This document shows positions 31,260-39,642 of a stretch of 64,000 bases of DNA, piece by piece (positions within the stretch are counted from its first letter, which is position 1; the number at the start of each line of letters is the position of its first letter). The stretch is from Corynebacterium sp. (GTDB lineage: Bacteria; Actinomycetota; Actinomycetes; Mycobacteriales; Mycobacteriaceae): positions 1-64,000 of the forward strand of contig NZ_JALAGU010000032.1 of assembly GCF_022712275.1 (NCBI RefSeq). The letters run 5' to 3'. The notes under the pieces are model-generated. The model had not been told where the DNA came from, did no database searches, and saw nothing but the letters and a program-made list of their open reading frames with translations. Position numbers and translations under genes: made by a program.

Positions 31260-32546
31260 ATGCTGCAGGAGAAGCAGGCGGTGGGCCGGGAGAATACCGG
31301 GGAAGGGACGAAGAAACCCCGGCTGATCGGCATGCTCGGCCCTGCCTTCGTCGCCGCCATCGCCTACGTCGACCCCGGCAACGTCGCCGCGAACCTCTCT
31401 GCCGGCTCCGAGTTCGGCTACAAGCTGTTGTGGGTCCTCGTCGTCGCCAACCTCATGGCCATGGTCGTGCAGTACCTCTCGGCGAAGATCGGTCTGGTCA
31501 CCGGCAAGAGCCTCACCGCCAACATCTCCGACTGGTTCGACGACCGGCGCAACACCCGCCGCGCCCGCACCGGACGGCTGCTCTACTGGGGGCAGGCCGA
31601 GATCATCGCCGCCGCCACTGACATCGCCGAGGTCATCGGCGGTGCCATCGCCCTGCACCTGCTCTTCGGCATCCCGCCGGTGCTCGGTGGTGTCATCGTC
31701 GGCATGGTCTCCCTCGGTCTGCTGGCCTTCCAGAGTGAGCGGCGCCAGCGCACCTTCGAGGGCATCATCGTCGGATTCCTGGTGACCATCACCGTCGGGT
31801 TCCTCTCCGGGCTTTTCGTCACCGGGCTGTCCGTCGGCGAGATGGTCGAGGGCATCGTGCCTCGGTTCCAGGGCACCCATTCGGTGATCCTCGCGGCGTC
31901 CATGCTCGGTGCGACCGTGATGCCGCACGCCGTCTACCTGCACTCCGGCCTGGTCCGCGACCGCAGCTTCAACCCCGGCTCGGACGCGTCGATGAACCGG
32001 CACCTGCACGCCACCCGGATCGACGTCTTCGGTGCACTCTGCCTCGCCGGCACCGTGAACATCGCGATGCTCTGCCTCGCCGCCGAGGCACTGCGCGGGG
32101 TCGAGGGGACCGACTCGATCGAGGGTGCCCACGCCGCGGTGACGGACGCCCTCGGCCCGGTCATCGGCGCACTGTTCGCTGTCGGCCTGCTGGCCTCGGG
32201 CCTGGCGTCCACCTCGGTGGGCTGCTACGCCGGGGACATGGTCATGCGCGACCTGCTGAAGATCCGCATCCCGATCCTGCTGCGCCGGCTGATCACGATG
32301 ATCCCCGGTCTCGTGGTGCTCGGCCTCGGTATCGACCCGACCTGGGCCCTGGTCGTCAGCCAGGTCGTGCTGTCGGTGGGCATCCCCTTCGCCCTGGTCC
32401 CGCTGGTGGCGCTGACCGCGAAGAAGGCACTGATGGGGAAGTGGGTGAACGCCCGTGGCCTGTCCTGGGTCGGCTGGTTCTTCGCCGTGGTCATCATCGC
32501 GCTGAACGTGGTGCTCATCTGGCTCACCGTCATCGGTGAGGCCTAG
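31260..32546 (+). CDS. mntH: NRAMP-type manganese transporter
   Basis: The 428-residue protein has about eleven membrane helices. The first carries the metal-binding DPGN (AIAYVDPGNVAANL) and the sixth the MPH motif (GATVMPHAVYLHSGL). Both are signatures of proton-coupled Mn2+/Fe2+ uptake by NRAMP carriers. The palindrome upstream supports manganese-dependent repression. The gene converges on cyaB with a gap of 31 bases. Within the conserved topA-cyclase-holB order it is part of an inserted block. Confidence 0.95.
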   Translation: MLQEKQAVGRENTGEGTKKPRLIGMLGPAFVAAIAYVDPGNVAANLSAGSEFGYKLLWVLVVANLMAMVVQYLSAKIGLVTGKSLTANISDWFDDRRNTRRARTGRLLYWGQAEIIAAATDIAEVIGGAIALHLLFGIPPVLGGVIVGMVSLGLLAFQSERRQRTFEGIIVGFLVTITVGFLSGLFVTGLSVGEMVEGIVPRFQGTHSVILAASMLGATVMPHAVYLHSGLVRDRSFNPGSDASMNRHLHATRIDVFGALCLAGTVNIAMLCLAAEALRGVEGTDSIEGAHAAVTDALGPVIGALFAVGLLASGLASTSVGCYAGDMVMRDLLKIRIPILLRRLITMIPGLVVLGLGIDPTWALVVSQVVLSVGIPFALVPLVALTAKKALMGKWVNARGLSWVGWFFAVVIIALNVVLIWLTVIGEA

Positions 32547-32577
32547 GCGGGTAGGGGAGAGTCTCACCAGCCGGCAC

Positions 32578-34164
32578 TCACTGCTCCGGCTTCGGCCCCG
32601 CCGTCTTCTCCGTCGCCCGCTCACCCTCGCGCTCGGCGGCACGTTCGGCGCGGGTCGGGCGGATCGGCCGGGCCAGTTGCGTCATCTCACGCCGACCCCG
32701 CAGCTCCACGGACTTCATCATCGTCCAGCGCGCCTGCTCGGCCTCGTTGGCCTGACGCACCGTCGTAGCCGTGGTCAGCACCCGGCCCGGGGTCTCCTTG
32801 GCCACGTCGGTGAGGCGGGCGGCCGCGTTCACCGCGTCGCCGATGACCGTGTACTCGAAGCGGTTCTTCGCGCCGATGTGCCCGGCGACGACCGGTCCGA
32901 CCGCTGCACCGATGCCGGCGGGCAGTTCCTGGGCGGCCAGCTCGGTCTTGAGTTCACGGGCCGCGGCGAGTGTGTGCCCGGCGATGTCATCGAGGGGCAG
33001 GGGAGCACCGAAGACCGCCAGGGCGGCGTCCCCCTCGAACTTGTTGATGATGCCCTTGTTGCGGTGCACGACCTCCACGACGATGTCGAAGAAGCGGTTC
33101 AGTGCCTGGACGACCTCCTGCGGCTCACGGGAGACCGCGAACCCGGTGGAGCCGACGACGTCGACGAACACCACACCGACCTGACGGTTCTCACCGCCCA
33201 GCCGTGGCTTCTCCTCCATGGCGCGTCGGGCGACCTCGTTACCGACATAGCGTCCGAAGAGCTTGCGGACCTGCTCACGCTCCTGCAACCCGGACATCAT
33301 CTCGTTGAACCCGGCCTGCAGGACGCCGATCTCCGAGCTGTCGTAGACGCGCACCTGGGCGTGCGTGTCGCCACGGCGCACCCGGTTCATCGCCACCCGC
33401 AGTTCCCGGATCGGGTCGACCACGGTCATGGTCATCAGCCGGGTCCCGGACCAGCCGGTGAACAGCTCCGTGATGCTCAGAGCGAGCACGCCGGGGAGGA
33501 TCTCCGTGGCGTCCCCGCCGAAGAACCCGCTGGCCTGCGCGACGACCATGAGGACCACGCCGATCACCGGCACCGCGGAGGTGAGGATCCACACGAAGGT
33601 GATCTGCCGCGACAGGGGGGTGATCTTCTCCGGCGATCCGTACTCCGGTTTCAGCGCGCGGACGGCGACGGGGCGGACCATGCGCTCGGCGACCATGTAG
33701 GTCATCAGCACGACCATCGCCCCGCCGAGCGTCGCGGTCACGGCCACGGTCATCGCCCAGCTGCGCGAGACCTCCACCGCCGCGACGACGGTGAACATCA
33801 CCACACCGACCGCCCACAGGGCCCCGCCGAGAAACGCCTGGAAGGCGGGGATACGCAGCACGAGGCGACGGATCATCCGTGGGTCGTAGCCGGCGGGCGC
33901 GCGCTCCCATCCCAGCACAGGCGTGAAGAAGTGCAGCGTCGTTCCCACGCCGATGACGAGGGCGACGATGAAGTACCCCACGTACAACGACAGGGTGAGG
34001 GTGGAGACCGAGAGGAACTCGCGGGCGCCGGGCAGCGGCACCAGGAAGCGCAGGAACGACGCGACGGCAAGCGCGCCGAAAACGTTCACGACCAGTACAG
34101 AGAGGGCGTAGAGGGGCCAGCTGGTGCCCCACGCCCACCGGATGTACCGTGCCAGTCGTTGCAT
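32578..34164 (-). CDS. cyaB: membrane adenylate cyclase
   Basis: The protein has six N-terminal membrane helices, a HAMP linker (VVDPIRELRVAMNRVRRGDT) and a class III cyclase domain. Metal aspartates are in VVFVDVVGST and KFEGDAALAVF, and the transition-state Asn/Arg are in DAVNAAARL. The Lys of NKFEGD specifies adenine. It makes the cAMP that GlxR senses. Its place next to topA/holB matches M. tuberculosis Rv3645 and the C. glutamicum cyaB. A charged disordered tail follows the catalytic domain. Length is 528 residues. Confidence 0.93.
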   Translation of the reverse strand: MQRLARYIRWAWGTSWPLYALSVLVVNVFGALAVASFLRFLVPLPGAREFLSVSTLTLSLYVGYFIVALVIGVGTTLHFFTPVLGWERAPAGYDPRMIRRLVLRIPAFQAFLGGALWAVGVVMFTVVAAVEVSRSWAMTVAVTATLGGAMVVLMTYMVAERMVRPVAVRALKPEYGSPEKITPLSRQITFVWILTSAVPVIGVVLMVVAQASGFFGGDATEILPGVLALSITELFTGWSGTRLMTMTVVDPIRELRVAMNRVRRGDTHAQVRVYDSSEIGVLQAGFNEMMSGLQEREQVRKLFGRYVGNEVARRAMEEKPRLGGENRQVGVVFVDVVGSTGFAVSREPQEVVQALNRFFDIVVEVVHRNKGIINKFEGDAALAVFGAPLPLDDIAGHTLAAARELKTELAAQELPAGIGAAVGPVVAGHIGAKNRFEYTVIGDAVNAAARLTDVAKETPGRVLTTATTVRQANEAEQARWTMMKSVELRGRREMTQLARPIRPTRAERAAEREGERATEKTAGPKPEQ

Positions 34165-34229
34165 GGTTGTCCAGCCTATCGGAGCAGGGGCGCGGGTGTA
34201 CCCATCGCCGCCGAACTACACTCGCCACC

Positions 34230-35552
34230 ATGACCACCCCCGCTGTACCCGTTGAGCCTGACGTGTCCGACGTCTTCTCCCGCGCCGCGCTGAGCCCGCA
34301 CGTGATCCGCCCGCTGCGGGACGCCGTGCTCTCCGCCCGCCAGCGCGTCGCTGACGGGGACCGGTTCGGGGTCGTGGAGGACGCCGTGAATGACGCGGCG
34401 ATGACCCACTCCTGGCTCTTCACCGGCCCGCCCGGGTCAGGGCGCTCCGTTGCGGCGAAGGCCTTCGCCACCGCCCTGGTGTGTGACAACCCGTCCGTGG
34501 TGGGGTGCGGGGAGTGCGACCAGTGCCGCTCGGCGGCCGCGGGCTCGCACCCGGACATCTCCTGGATCCGCACCGACGGCGTCACCATTCCGGTTGAGGC
34601 AGTACGCGACATCATCCGCACCTCCGCGGTGCTGCCGTCGGTGGCCCGCTGGCGTGTGGTGATCGTGGAGGACGCCGACCGGCTCGGTGACCCGGGCGCC
34701 AACGCCCTGCTCAAGAGTGTCGAGGAGCCGCCGGCACACACCGTGTTCCTGCTCTGCGCCCCGTCGACCGACCCGGAGGACATCTCCATCACCCTGCGCT
34801 CGCGGTGCCGGCACGTCTACGTGCCCACCCCGTCGAAGGAGGAGGTCGAGGCGGTACTCCGGGCGGATGCGACACTGGGGCTCGGTGACGAGCAGGCGCA
34901 CTGGGCGGCGGAGGTCTCCGGTGGGCACATCGGCCGGGCGCGTCACCTGGCCTCGGATGAGGCGGCGCGGACCAAGCGGGCGACCGCGCTGAAGCTGCCC
35001 GGGCTGATCTACCGCTCGGGCGAGGCGTACCGGTTCACCGCGGAGCTGGTGAAGACGGCGACGACGGAGGCCGCGGCGGCACTGGAGGAGCGGGACGCCC
35101 GGGAACTCGCGGAGCTGGAGAGCTCGCTGGGCATGGGCGCGAAGGGGCGCGGTGTCGCCCGGGCGCAGACCGGTGCCGCGGGTCAGATCAAGGAGCTGGA
35201 GAAGCAGCAGAAGAACCGGCGAACCCGGATGCTGCGCGACTCGTTGGATCTGGCCCTCATCGACATCGCGGGGCTGTACCGCGACGCGATGATGGTGGCG
35301 GTCGGTGCGGTGGACGTCGGGTCTTCCAGGGGTGCCGGGGGCGCCGGAGGCGCAGACCCGGTCGGTGGTTTCCTCCACCCCGACCAGCAGAAGGTGTCCC
35401 GCGAACTGGCCCGACGTAACTCCCCGGAATTGCTCGTGCGCTGCATCGACGCAGTGACGGACTGCCGGGAGACGCTGCGCCGCAACGTGAAGCCGGAGGT
35501 CGCTCTCAACGGGATGGTCGGGCGGCTGCGCGAGTGCTGCGGGCAGGTGTGA
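34230..35552 (+). CDS. holB: DNA polymerase III delta-prime subunit
   Basis: This clamp-loader AAA+ protein has Walker A FTGPPGSGRSVAAKA, with Arg in the place of the usual Lys, as in other inactive delta-prime ATPase sites. The zinc cysteines are in CDNPSVVGCGECDQC, and VEDADRLGDPGANALLKSVE is typical of the family. A Gly/Ala insert lies near residue 375. ATG 34230 follows a -10 box TACACT (34217-34222) by 7 bases, a leaderless arrangement. Length is 440 residues. It is conserved upstream of the tRNA-Thr gene. Confidence 0.93.
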   Translation: MTTPAVPVEPDVSDVFSRAALSPHVIRPLRDAVLSARQRVADGDRFGVVEDAVNDAAMTHSWLFTGPPGSGRSVAAKAFATALVCDNPSVVGCGECDQCRSAAAGSHPDISWIRTDGVTIPVEAVRDIIRTSAVLPSVARWRVVIVEDADRLGDPGANALLKSVEEPPAHTVFLLCAPSTDPEDISITLRSRCRHVYVPTPSKEEVEAVLRADATLGLGDEQAHWAAEVSGGHIGRARHLASDEAARTKRATALKLPGLIYRSGEAYRFTAELVKTATTEAAAALEERDARELAELESSLGMGAKGRGVARAQTGAAGQIKELEKQQKNRRTRMLRDSLDLALIDIAGLYRDAMMVAVGAVDVGSSRGAGGAGGADPVGGFLHPDQQKVSRELARRNSPELLVRCIDAVTDCRETLRRNVKPEVALNGMVGRLRECCGQV

Positions 35553-35652
35553 CGGGGTGGCGGACCCGTCCAGGGCAGGGCACTGAACCGGCCCCTGAGC
35601 AGGTCGTTGCGCTGGTGTGATGCCTGGTTTGTGGGTGTAGTGTGGCGTCCGT

Positions 35653-35658
35653 TAGAAT
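35653..35658 (+). promoter_or_regulatory. -10 box of tRNA-Thr
   Basis: TAGAAT lies 10 bases before the mature 5' end of the tRNA gene, a good extended -10 for a stable RNA promoter. Confidence 0.6.
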
Positions 35659-35668
35659 GACCGACCGT

Positions 35669-35744
35669 GCCGCTTTAGCTCAGTCGGCAGAGCGTTTCAC
35701 TCGTAATGAAAAGGTCGCGAGTTCGATTCTCGCAAGCGGCTCCA
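35669..35744 (+). tRNA. tRNA-Thr (CGT anticodon), CCA encoded
   Basis: Acceptor arms GCCGCTT and AAGCGGC pair fully. The D arm (AGCTCAGTCGGCAGAGC), the anticodon loop CTCGTAA with anticodon CGT (reads ACG, threonine) and the T arm (GCGAGTTCGATTCTCGC) are standard. The 3' CCA is encoded (35742-35744). Its position after holB matches mycobacteria. Confidence 0.97.
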
Positions 35745-35747
35745 TCC

Positions 35748-35784
35748 GAAGCCCCAGGTAGAACCACGGTTCACCTGGGGCTTC
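35748..35784 (+). terminator. tRNA-Thr terminator
   Basis: GAAGCCCCAGGT (35748-35759) pairs perfectly with ACCTGGGGCTTC (35773-35784) 4 bases past the CCA end. Confidence 0.85.
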
Positions 35785-35811
35785 GTGTATATCCGGCTAC
35801 TCTTCGCGTTT

Positions 35812-35901
35812 GGCAGTCGCAAGTGCACAGCGGCATCTGTTCCTGTCGACTCGGCTGGCTCAGGCGACAGGAACAGATGCCGCGGTGCAGAGAGGGCTGC
35901 C
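35812..35901 (+). repeat. 90-bp palindromic repeat, copy 4
   Basis: This copy has a 17-bp perfect stem (GGCATCTGTTCCTGTCG with CGACAGGAACAGATGCC) and slightly changed ends (GGCAGTCG ... GGGCTGCC). Against copy 1 the stem differs at two base pairs and both arms changed together. It follows the tRNA-Thr terminator and precedes a 9-bp minisatellite. Confidence 0.9.
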
Positions 35902-35910
35902 AGACGCTTT

Positions 35911-35973
35911 CCCGCGGAACCCGCGGAACCCGCGGAACCCGCGGAACCCGCGGAACCTGCGGGACCTGCGGGA
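35911..35973 (+). repeat. 9-bp minisatellite
   Basis: Five perfect units of CCCGCGGAA are followed by two units of CCTGCGGGA, directly beside copy 4 of the 90-bp repeat. No gene spans the array. Confidence 0.85.
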
Positions 35974-36032
35974 CCGACGCTTCCCCGCGGAATCGGCAGT
36001 CTCCGTGATCGTTTCCCGGTAGTCTCGTGTCA

Positions 36033-36049
36033 GACGGTAAGTGACCGTC
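36033..36049. promoter_or_regulatory. inverted repeat near the promoter of a small protein gene
   Basis: GACGGT-AAGTG-ACCGTC lies just past a -10-like TAGTCT (about 36020-36025) and 30 bases before the coding start. It could be an operator or a 5'-end hairpin. Confidence 0.4.
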
Positions 36050-36078
36050 ATTCACCACAGAGGCACAGGAGCCACCGC

Positions 36079-36333
36079 ATGTCCGACAACGGAAACCAGT
36101 ACAGCTACACCGATCCCGTGACCGGGGACAAGGTCATCGTCGCCGGCGAGGAACAGCACCACGACCACTTCGCCGTCCTCTACCGCGAGGACGCGAACAA
36201 CGCCTGGAAGTTCAACGGCGCCCACCAGCAGAAGCGCACCGCCGAGCTCTCCATCGAGCACCTGTCCGCACAGCGTGAAGATGACGAGTTCACCATCGTC
36301 GACCTGGCTCCGGAGCCTGCCGTCGCAGAGTAG
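36079..36333 (+). CDS. small soluble protein of unknown function
   Basis: The 84-residue acidic protein starts MSDNGNQYSYTDPVTGDKVI and contains HHDHFAVLYREDANNAWKFN. It has no membrane segment, signal or known motif that I recognise. The GGAG of the ribosome-binding site lies 8 bases before ATG 36079. Codon use and composition match genuine neighbours, so it is probably real. It is a single-gene unit between the repeat/minisatellite region and the next gene. Confidence 0.65.
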   Translation: MSDNGNQYSYTDPVTGDKVIVAGEEQHHDHFAVLYREDANNAWKFNGAHQQKRTAELSIEHLSAQREDDEFTIVDLAPEPAVAE

Positions 36334-36428
36334 GGGCCACCGGACACGGCGTTGCGGCCACCGGACACGACCATGGGGCAGGCGTATCCTCGGTGAGGAT
36401 CAGAGATACCCCTGCCCAGGAGGCTTCC

Positions 36429-37004
36429 ATGGCACTGTCCACCACCACCGCCGACCGGTTCCGCGAGGTCGCCGCCGGTTTCACCGCGCAGACCGCGGAC
36501 ATCACCGCCGACGGCTGGGACGCGCAGACCCCCTGCACGGAGTGGAAGGCCCGTGACCTCGTCGGACATATCATCAGCTGGGCGGGACCGGCACTGGAGG
36601 ACGCCGGGGTGGAGGTCAATCTCACCGAGGACAAGCACTCGGACCCGGCCGGGGCCTGGAAGCAGTTCGTGGGTGTCGCTCAGGCCGCACTTGAGAACCC
36701 CTCCGTCGCAGACTCCCCGGTCGCCCGCGGTCCGATTCCGGGTCAGTCCCTTAACCGCAATGTCTCCGGTTTCCTCATCCCGGACATCTTCATGCACACC
36801 TGGGATCTTGCCCGGTCGCAGGGCCGGGACGTGGAGCTGGACGACGATTTCGCCGAGAAGAACCTCGCCGGCTTCATGGCCCTCGGCGACAAGCTGCGGG
36901 TCGGCGGCTCCTTCGGTGCTCCGGTCGAAGCCCCGGCGGACGCCACCTCCACCGTCCGGCTCATGGCCTACGTCGGCCGAGACCCCCGTTTCGGTCTGGA
37001 CTGA
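36429..37004 (+). CDS. TIGR03086-type protein with mycothiol-dependent maleylpyruvate isomerase N-terminal fold
   Basis: The 191-residue DinB-like four-helix protein has the family signature DGWDAQTPCTEWKARDLVGH, in which the histidine is a metal ligand, and a later MHTWDLARSQG that supplies another. Such actinobacterial proteins are related to mycothiol-dependent enzymes, but most have no known reaction. ATG 36429 follows AGGAGG by 5 bases. It appears to be monocistronic. Confidence 0.78.
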   Translation: MALSTTTADRFREVAAGFTAQTADITADGWDAQTPCTEWKARDLVGHIISWAGPALEDAGVEVNLTEDKHSDPAGAWKQFVGVAQAALENPSVADSPVARGPIPGQSLNRNVSGFLIPDIFMHTWDLARSQGRDVELDDDFAEKNLAGFMALGDKLRVGGSFGAPVEAPADATSTVRLMAYVGRDPRFGLD

Positions 37005-37028
37005 GGCACCACGGGCCGGACTGGCTGT

Positions 37029-37445
37029 CTACTGCGCGTACCCGGGGTAGTGCACCGGCGCATGCGCCATGTCACGGGACTTCACGACCCGCTTGCCGAA
37101 GGGGAAGCAGGTCACCGGGATGAGCTTGAGGTTCGCCCACGCCAGCGGCAGTCCGATGACCGTGATCGCCAGCGCCAGGGCCGTGGCGATGTGTCCCAGC
37201 GCCAGCCACAGGCCAGCGACCAGGAACCAGATCACGTTGCCGATGCCGGACGCCACGCCGGAACCCGGGGCGTCCACGACCTCACGGCCGAACGGCCAGA
37301 GCACGTAGCCGGCGACCCTGAAGGACGCCACCCCGAACGGGATCGTCACGATGAAGATGCACGCGATGATGCCGGCGAGCACATAGCCGCAGAACAGCCA
37401 GAACCCGGACAGCACCAGCCAGATGATGTTGAGGAGTACCCGCAT
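37029..37445 (-). CDS. YccF-family inner membrane protein
   Basis: Two copies of the YccF unit are visible: NIIWLVLSGFWLFCGYVLAG then IPFGVASFRVAGYVLWPFGR, and again GNVIWFLVAGLWLALGHI then IGLPLAWANLKLIPVTCFPFG. The protein has about four membrane helices and 138 residues. Function is unknown. The start ATG 37445 or GTG 37448 overlaps the stop of the acyl-CoA oxidase-type gene, so they are translationally coupled. Confidence 0.85.
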   Translation of the reverse strand: MRVLLNIIWLVLSGFWLFCGYVLAGIIACIFIVTIPFGVASFRVAGYVLWPFGREVVDAPGSGVASGIGNVIWFLVAGLWLALGHIATALALAITVIGLPLAWANLKLIPVTCFPFGKRVVKSRDMAHAPVHYPGYAQ

Positions 37446-39556
37446 CACATTCCTGCGGCGGGGTTCGTCGAGGAGCGGAAGGTCAGTGCCGTCGGGTCGG
37501 TGACATCCTCCAGTAGCGGGACGTCGAGGACGGAGGCCGGCACCGCGAAGGCGTCCACCAGGGTCTCGGACCAGGGGCCGAGGGAGTCGACGAGGTCGTT
37601 GAGCGCGGCCCGGGCGGCCTTGGTGCGCGCACCGTTGAGCAGATTCTGCTCCTGGTACCAGCCGGCGTTCCCGTTGATGATGTCCAGGACGTAGACGTCA
37701 CGGATCTGTTCCATGATCTTCTTTGCCTGGGAGTCCGCCAGGGCGGACTCGGTCTCCAGCAGGCTCTCCAGCACGATGCGGTCGACGTGCGCCCACGCGC
37801 AGGAGAGCATGTGGTCCTGGCAGCCGTCGACGAGCGCGGCGGCGTCCTCGGTGGACATCTTCTGGGCGGGGCGGATGCGGCGGATGAGGCTCATCAGCAG
37901 CCGGTCTTCGCGCTCGGTGAGCAGTTCGACCTGGTAGGCCGGGTCGAACAGGGAGGTGGTCTCCCGGTCGGTGACCGAGTCGACGAGGTTCTGGATGATC
38001 TTCTCGGCGGCGGTACGGCGCTTGAGCAGCGTGCCGAAGTTGTCCAGACCGAAGCGGACGATCTCCAGCGGGCCGAGGTTGCCCATCTCGCGGGAGAAGC
38101 CGGTGAGCAGCTCCTTGGCGGCGAGCTGGATCATCACCACGTTGTCGCCCTCGAAGGTGGTGAAGACGTCGGAGTCGTCCTTGAAGGTGGTGAGGAGGTT
38201 CTCGGCCATGTAGCCGGCGCCGCCGCAGGCTTCGCGGCACTCCTGGATGGTCCGGGTGGCGTGGGTGGTGTTCGCCGCCTTGAGCGCGGCGGCGTGCGCC
38301 TCGAGCTCACGCTGGTCGGCGGACTGCTCCTTGGTCATGTCGGTGCGGTCCGGGATGCTGGTCTCCAGCTCGTTGAGCCGGGAGATCAGCTTGTTGGACG
38401 CGGTCTGCAGCGCATAGGATTTCGCGATGAGCGGGATGAGACGCAGCCGGTGCTTGCGGTGCTCGATGAGCTTGGACTCCGGCAGCGAGTCGTCCGCGGC
38501 GAACTGGCGACGCTTGTTCGCGTACTTCGTGGCGATGGCCAGCGAGGTCCGGGCGGCGGAACCGGCGGACGCGCCGACGGTGATGCGGCCTCGGATCAGA
38601 GCGCCGAGCATGGTGAAGAAGCGGGCGCCGTCGGACTCGATGGGGGAGGAGTATTCGCCGGCCTCGGAGACGTCGGCGAAGCGGTTGAGCAGGTTCTCCC
38701 GGGGGACGCGGACGTGGTCGAAGCGCAGGGTGCCGTTGTCCACACCCTTCAGTCCACCCTTGTACATGTGGTCGCCGATGTAGACGTCGGGCAGGACCTT
38801 ACCCTCAGCGTCCCGCAGATCGACGACGAGGCAGTGGACGCCGTGGGACTCGCCCCAGGACTCGGGCACGGTCGCGTCGGCCGGCTCCTCGTAGTCGCCG
38901 GCGGGAGTGTAGAGCTGGCAGAAGACGGCGGCCTTGGTGGCGTCCTTCGCGGCGTTGCCGATGTACCACTTCTCGGCCATGGGGGTCGGGGTGTGGATGA
39001 CGAATTCGCCGGTGGCGCGGTCGTAGACGGCGGTGGTCTCCAGGGACTGGACGTCGGAGCCGTGGCCGCGCTCGGTCATGCCGAAGGACCCGGGGATGCG
39101 CAGCTCCATGATGTCCTTGATCAGCGGGATGTGGCGGTCGGTGCCGAGGTTCTCCACGGCACCTCCCCACAGGCCCCACTGGACGCCGGCCTTGACCATC
39201 AGGGAGAGGTCGGCGCCACCGACGGTCTCCAGAGACGCCAGGGTGGCGCCGATGTCCTCGGTGCCGCCGTGGTCCTTACGGAAGGAGCCGCGGGGTGAAC
39301 CGGTCGACAGGACGTCGAAGAGCTGGGACATGGTGCGCTCGCGGGCTTCGTCGAGTGGCAGGGTGTCGTCGGCGCGCAGTCCCTTGGCGTCGATGAGGGC
39401 CCGGGCGGCGTCGCGGGCCTCGGCGTAGGGGCCGTCGAGGGCCGCCTTGAGCTCGGCGGCGACGGCGGCACGTTGGGCGTCATCGGCGAGAGCGCGGAGC
39501 TTCTCCGGGGTGTCGCCGTCACGGCGGGTGAGTCCGGTGGTGTCGGTGTTGGTCAT
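37445..39556 (-). CDS. acyl-CoA oxidase/dehydrogenase-type flavoprotein
   Basis: The 703-residue protein has the length and domain order of peroxisomal-type acyl-CoA oxidases rather than the 380-residue dehydrogenases. The flavin-contact region GSFGMTERGHGSDVQSLETT and FVIHTPTPMAEKWYIGNAAK match that branch. The presumed catalytic glutamate is in ECREACGGAGYMAEN. It would start beta-oxidation of fatty acyl-CoA. Whether the electron acceptor is oxygen or a flavoprotein cannot be told. It is divergent from an MFS transporter. Confidence 0.85.
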   Translation of the reverse strand: MTNTDTTGLTRRDGDTPEKLRALADDAQRAAVAAELKAALDGPYAEARDAARALIDAKGLRADDTLPLDEARERTMSQLFDVLSTGSPRGSFRKDHGGTEDIGATLASLETVGGADLSLMVKAGVQWGLWGGAVENLGTDRHIPLIKDIMELRIPGSFGMTERGHGSDVQSLETTAVYDRATGEFVIHTPTPMAEKWYIGNAAKDATKAAVFCQLYTPAGDYEEPADATVPESWGESHGVHCLVVDLRDAEGKVLPDVYIGDHMYKGGLKGVDNGTLRFDHVRVPRENLLNRFADVSEAGEYSSPIESDGARFFTMLGALIRGRITVGASAGSAARTSLAIATKYANKRRQFAADDSLPESKLIEHRKHRLRLIPLIAKSYALQTASNKLISRLNELETSIPDRTDMTKEQSADQRELEAHAAALKAANTTHATRTIQECREACGGAGYMAENLLTTFKDDSDVFTTFEGDNVVMIQLAAKELLTGFSREMGNLGPLEIVRFGLDNFGTLLKRRTAAEKIIQNLVDSVTDRETTSLFDPAYQVELLTEREDRLLMSLIRRIRPAQKMSTEDAAALVDGCQDHMLSCAWAHVDRIVLESLLETESALADSQAKKIMEQIRDVYVLDIINGNAGWYQEQNLLNGARTKAARAALNDLVDSLGPWSETLVDAFAVPASVLDVPLLEDVTDPTALTFRSSTNPAAGM

Positions 39557-39642
39557 GCCTCCCGATGATACGTAAGGTGACTGCCCTCCAAAGGTAGGAC
39601 CACATTGCGTCGCAGGTGGAGTGGGGGTCTACGATGTATCTC

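Noticed and set aside
30849..32642. 597-codon open frame antisense to mntH
   Set aside because: The translation is Asp/His/Gly-rich without motifs and covers the clearly real NRAMP gene and its promoter region.
4701..35901. The four 90-bp repeats as a CRISPR array
   Set aside because: The copies are kilobases apart, not regularly spaced, and no cas gene is present.
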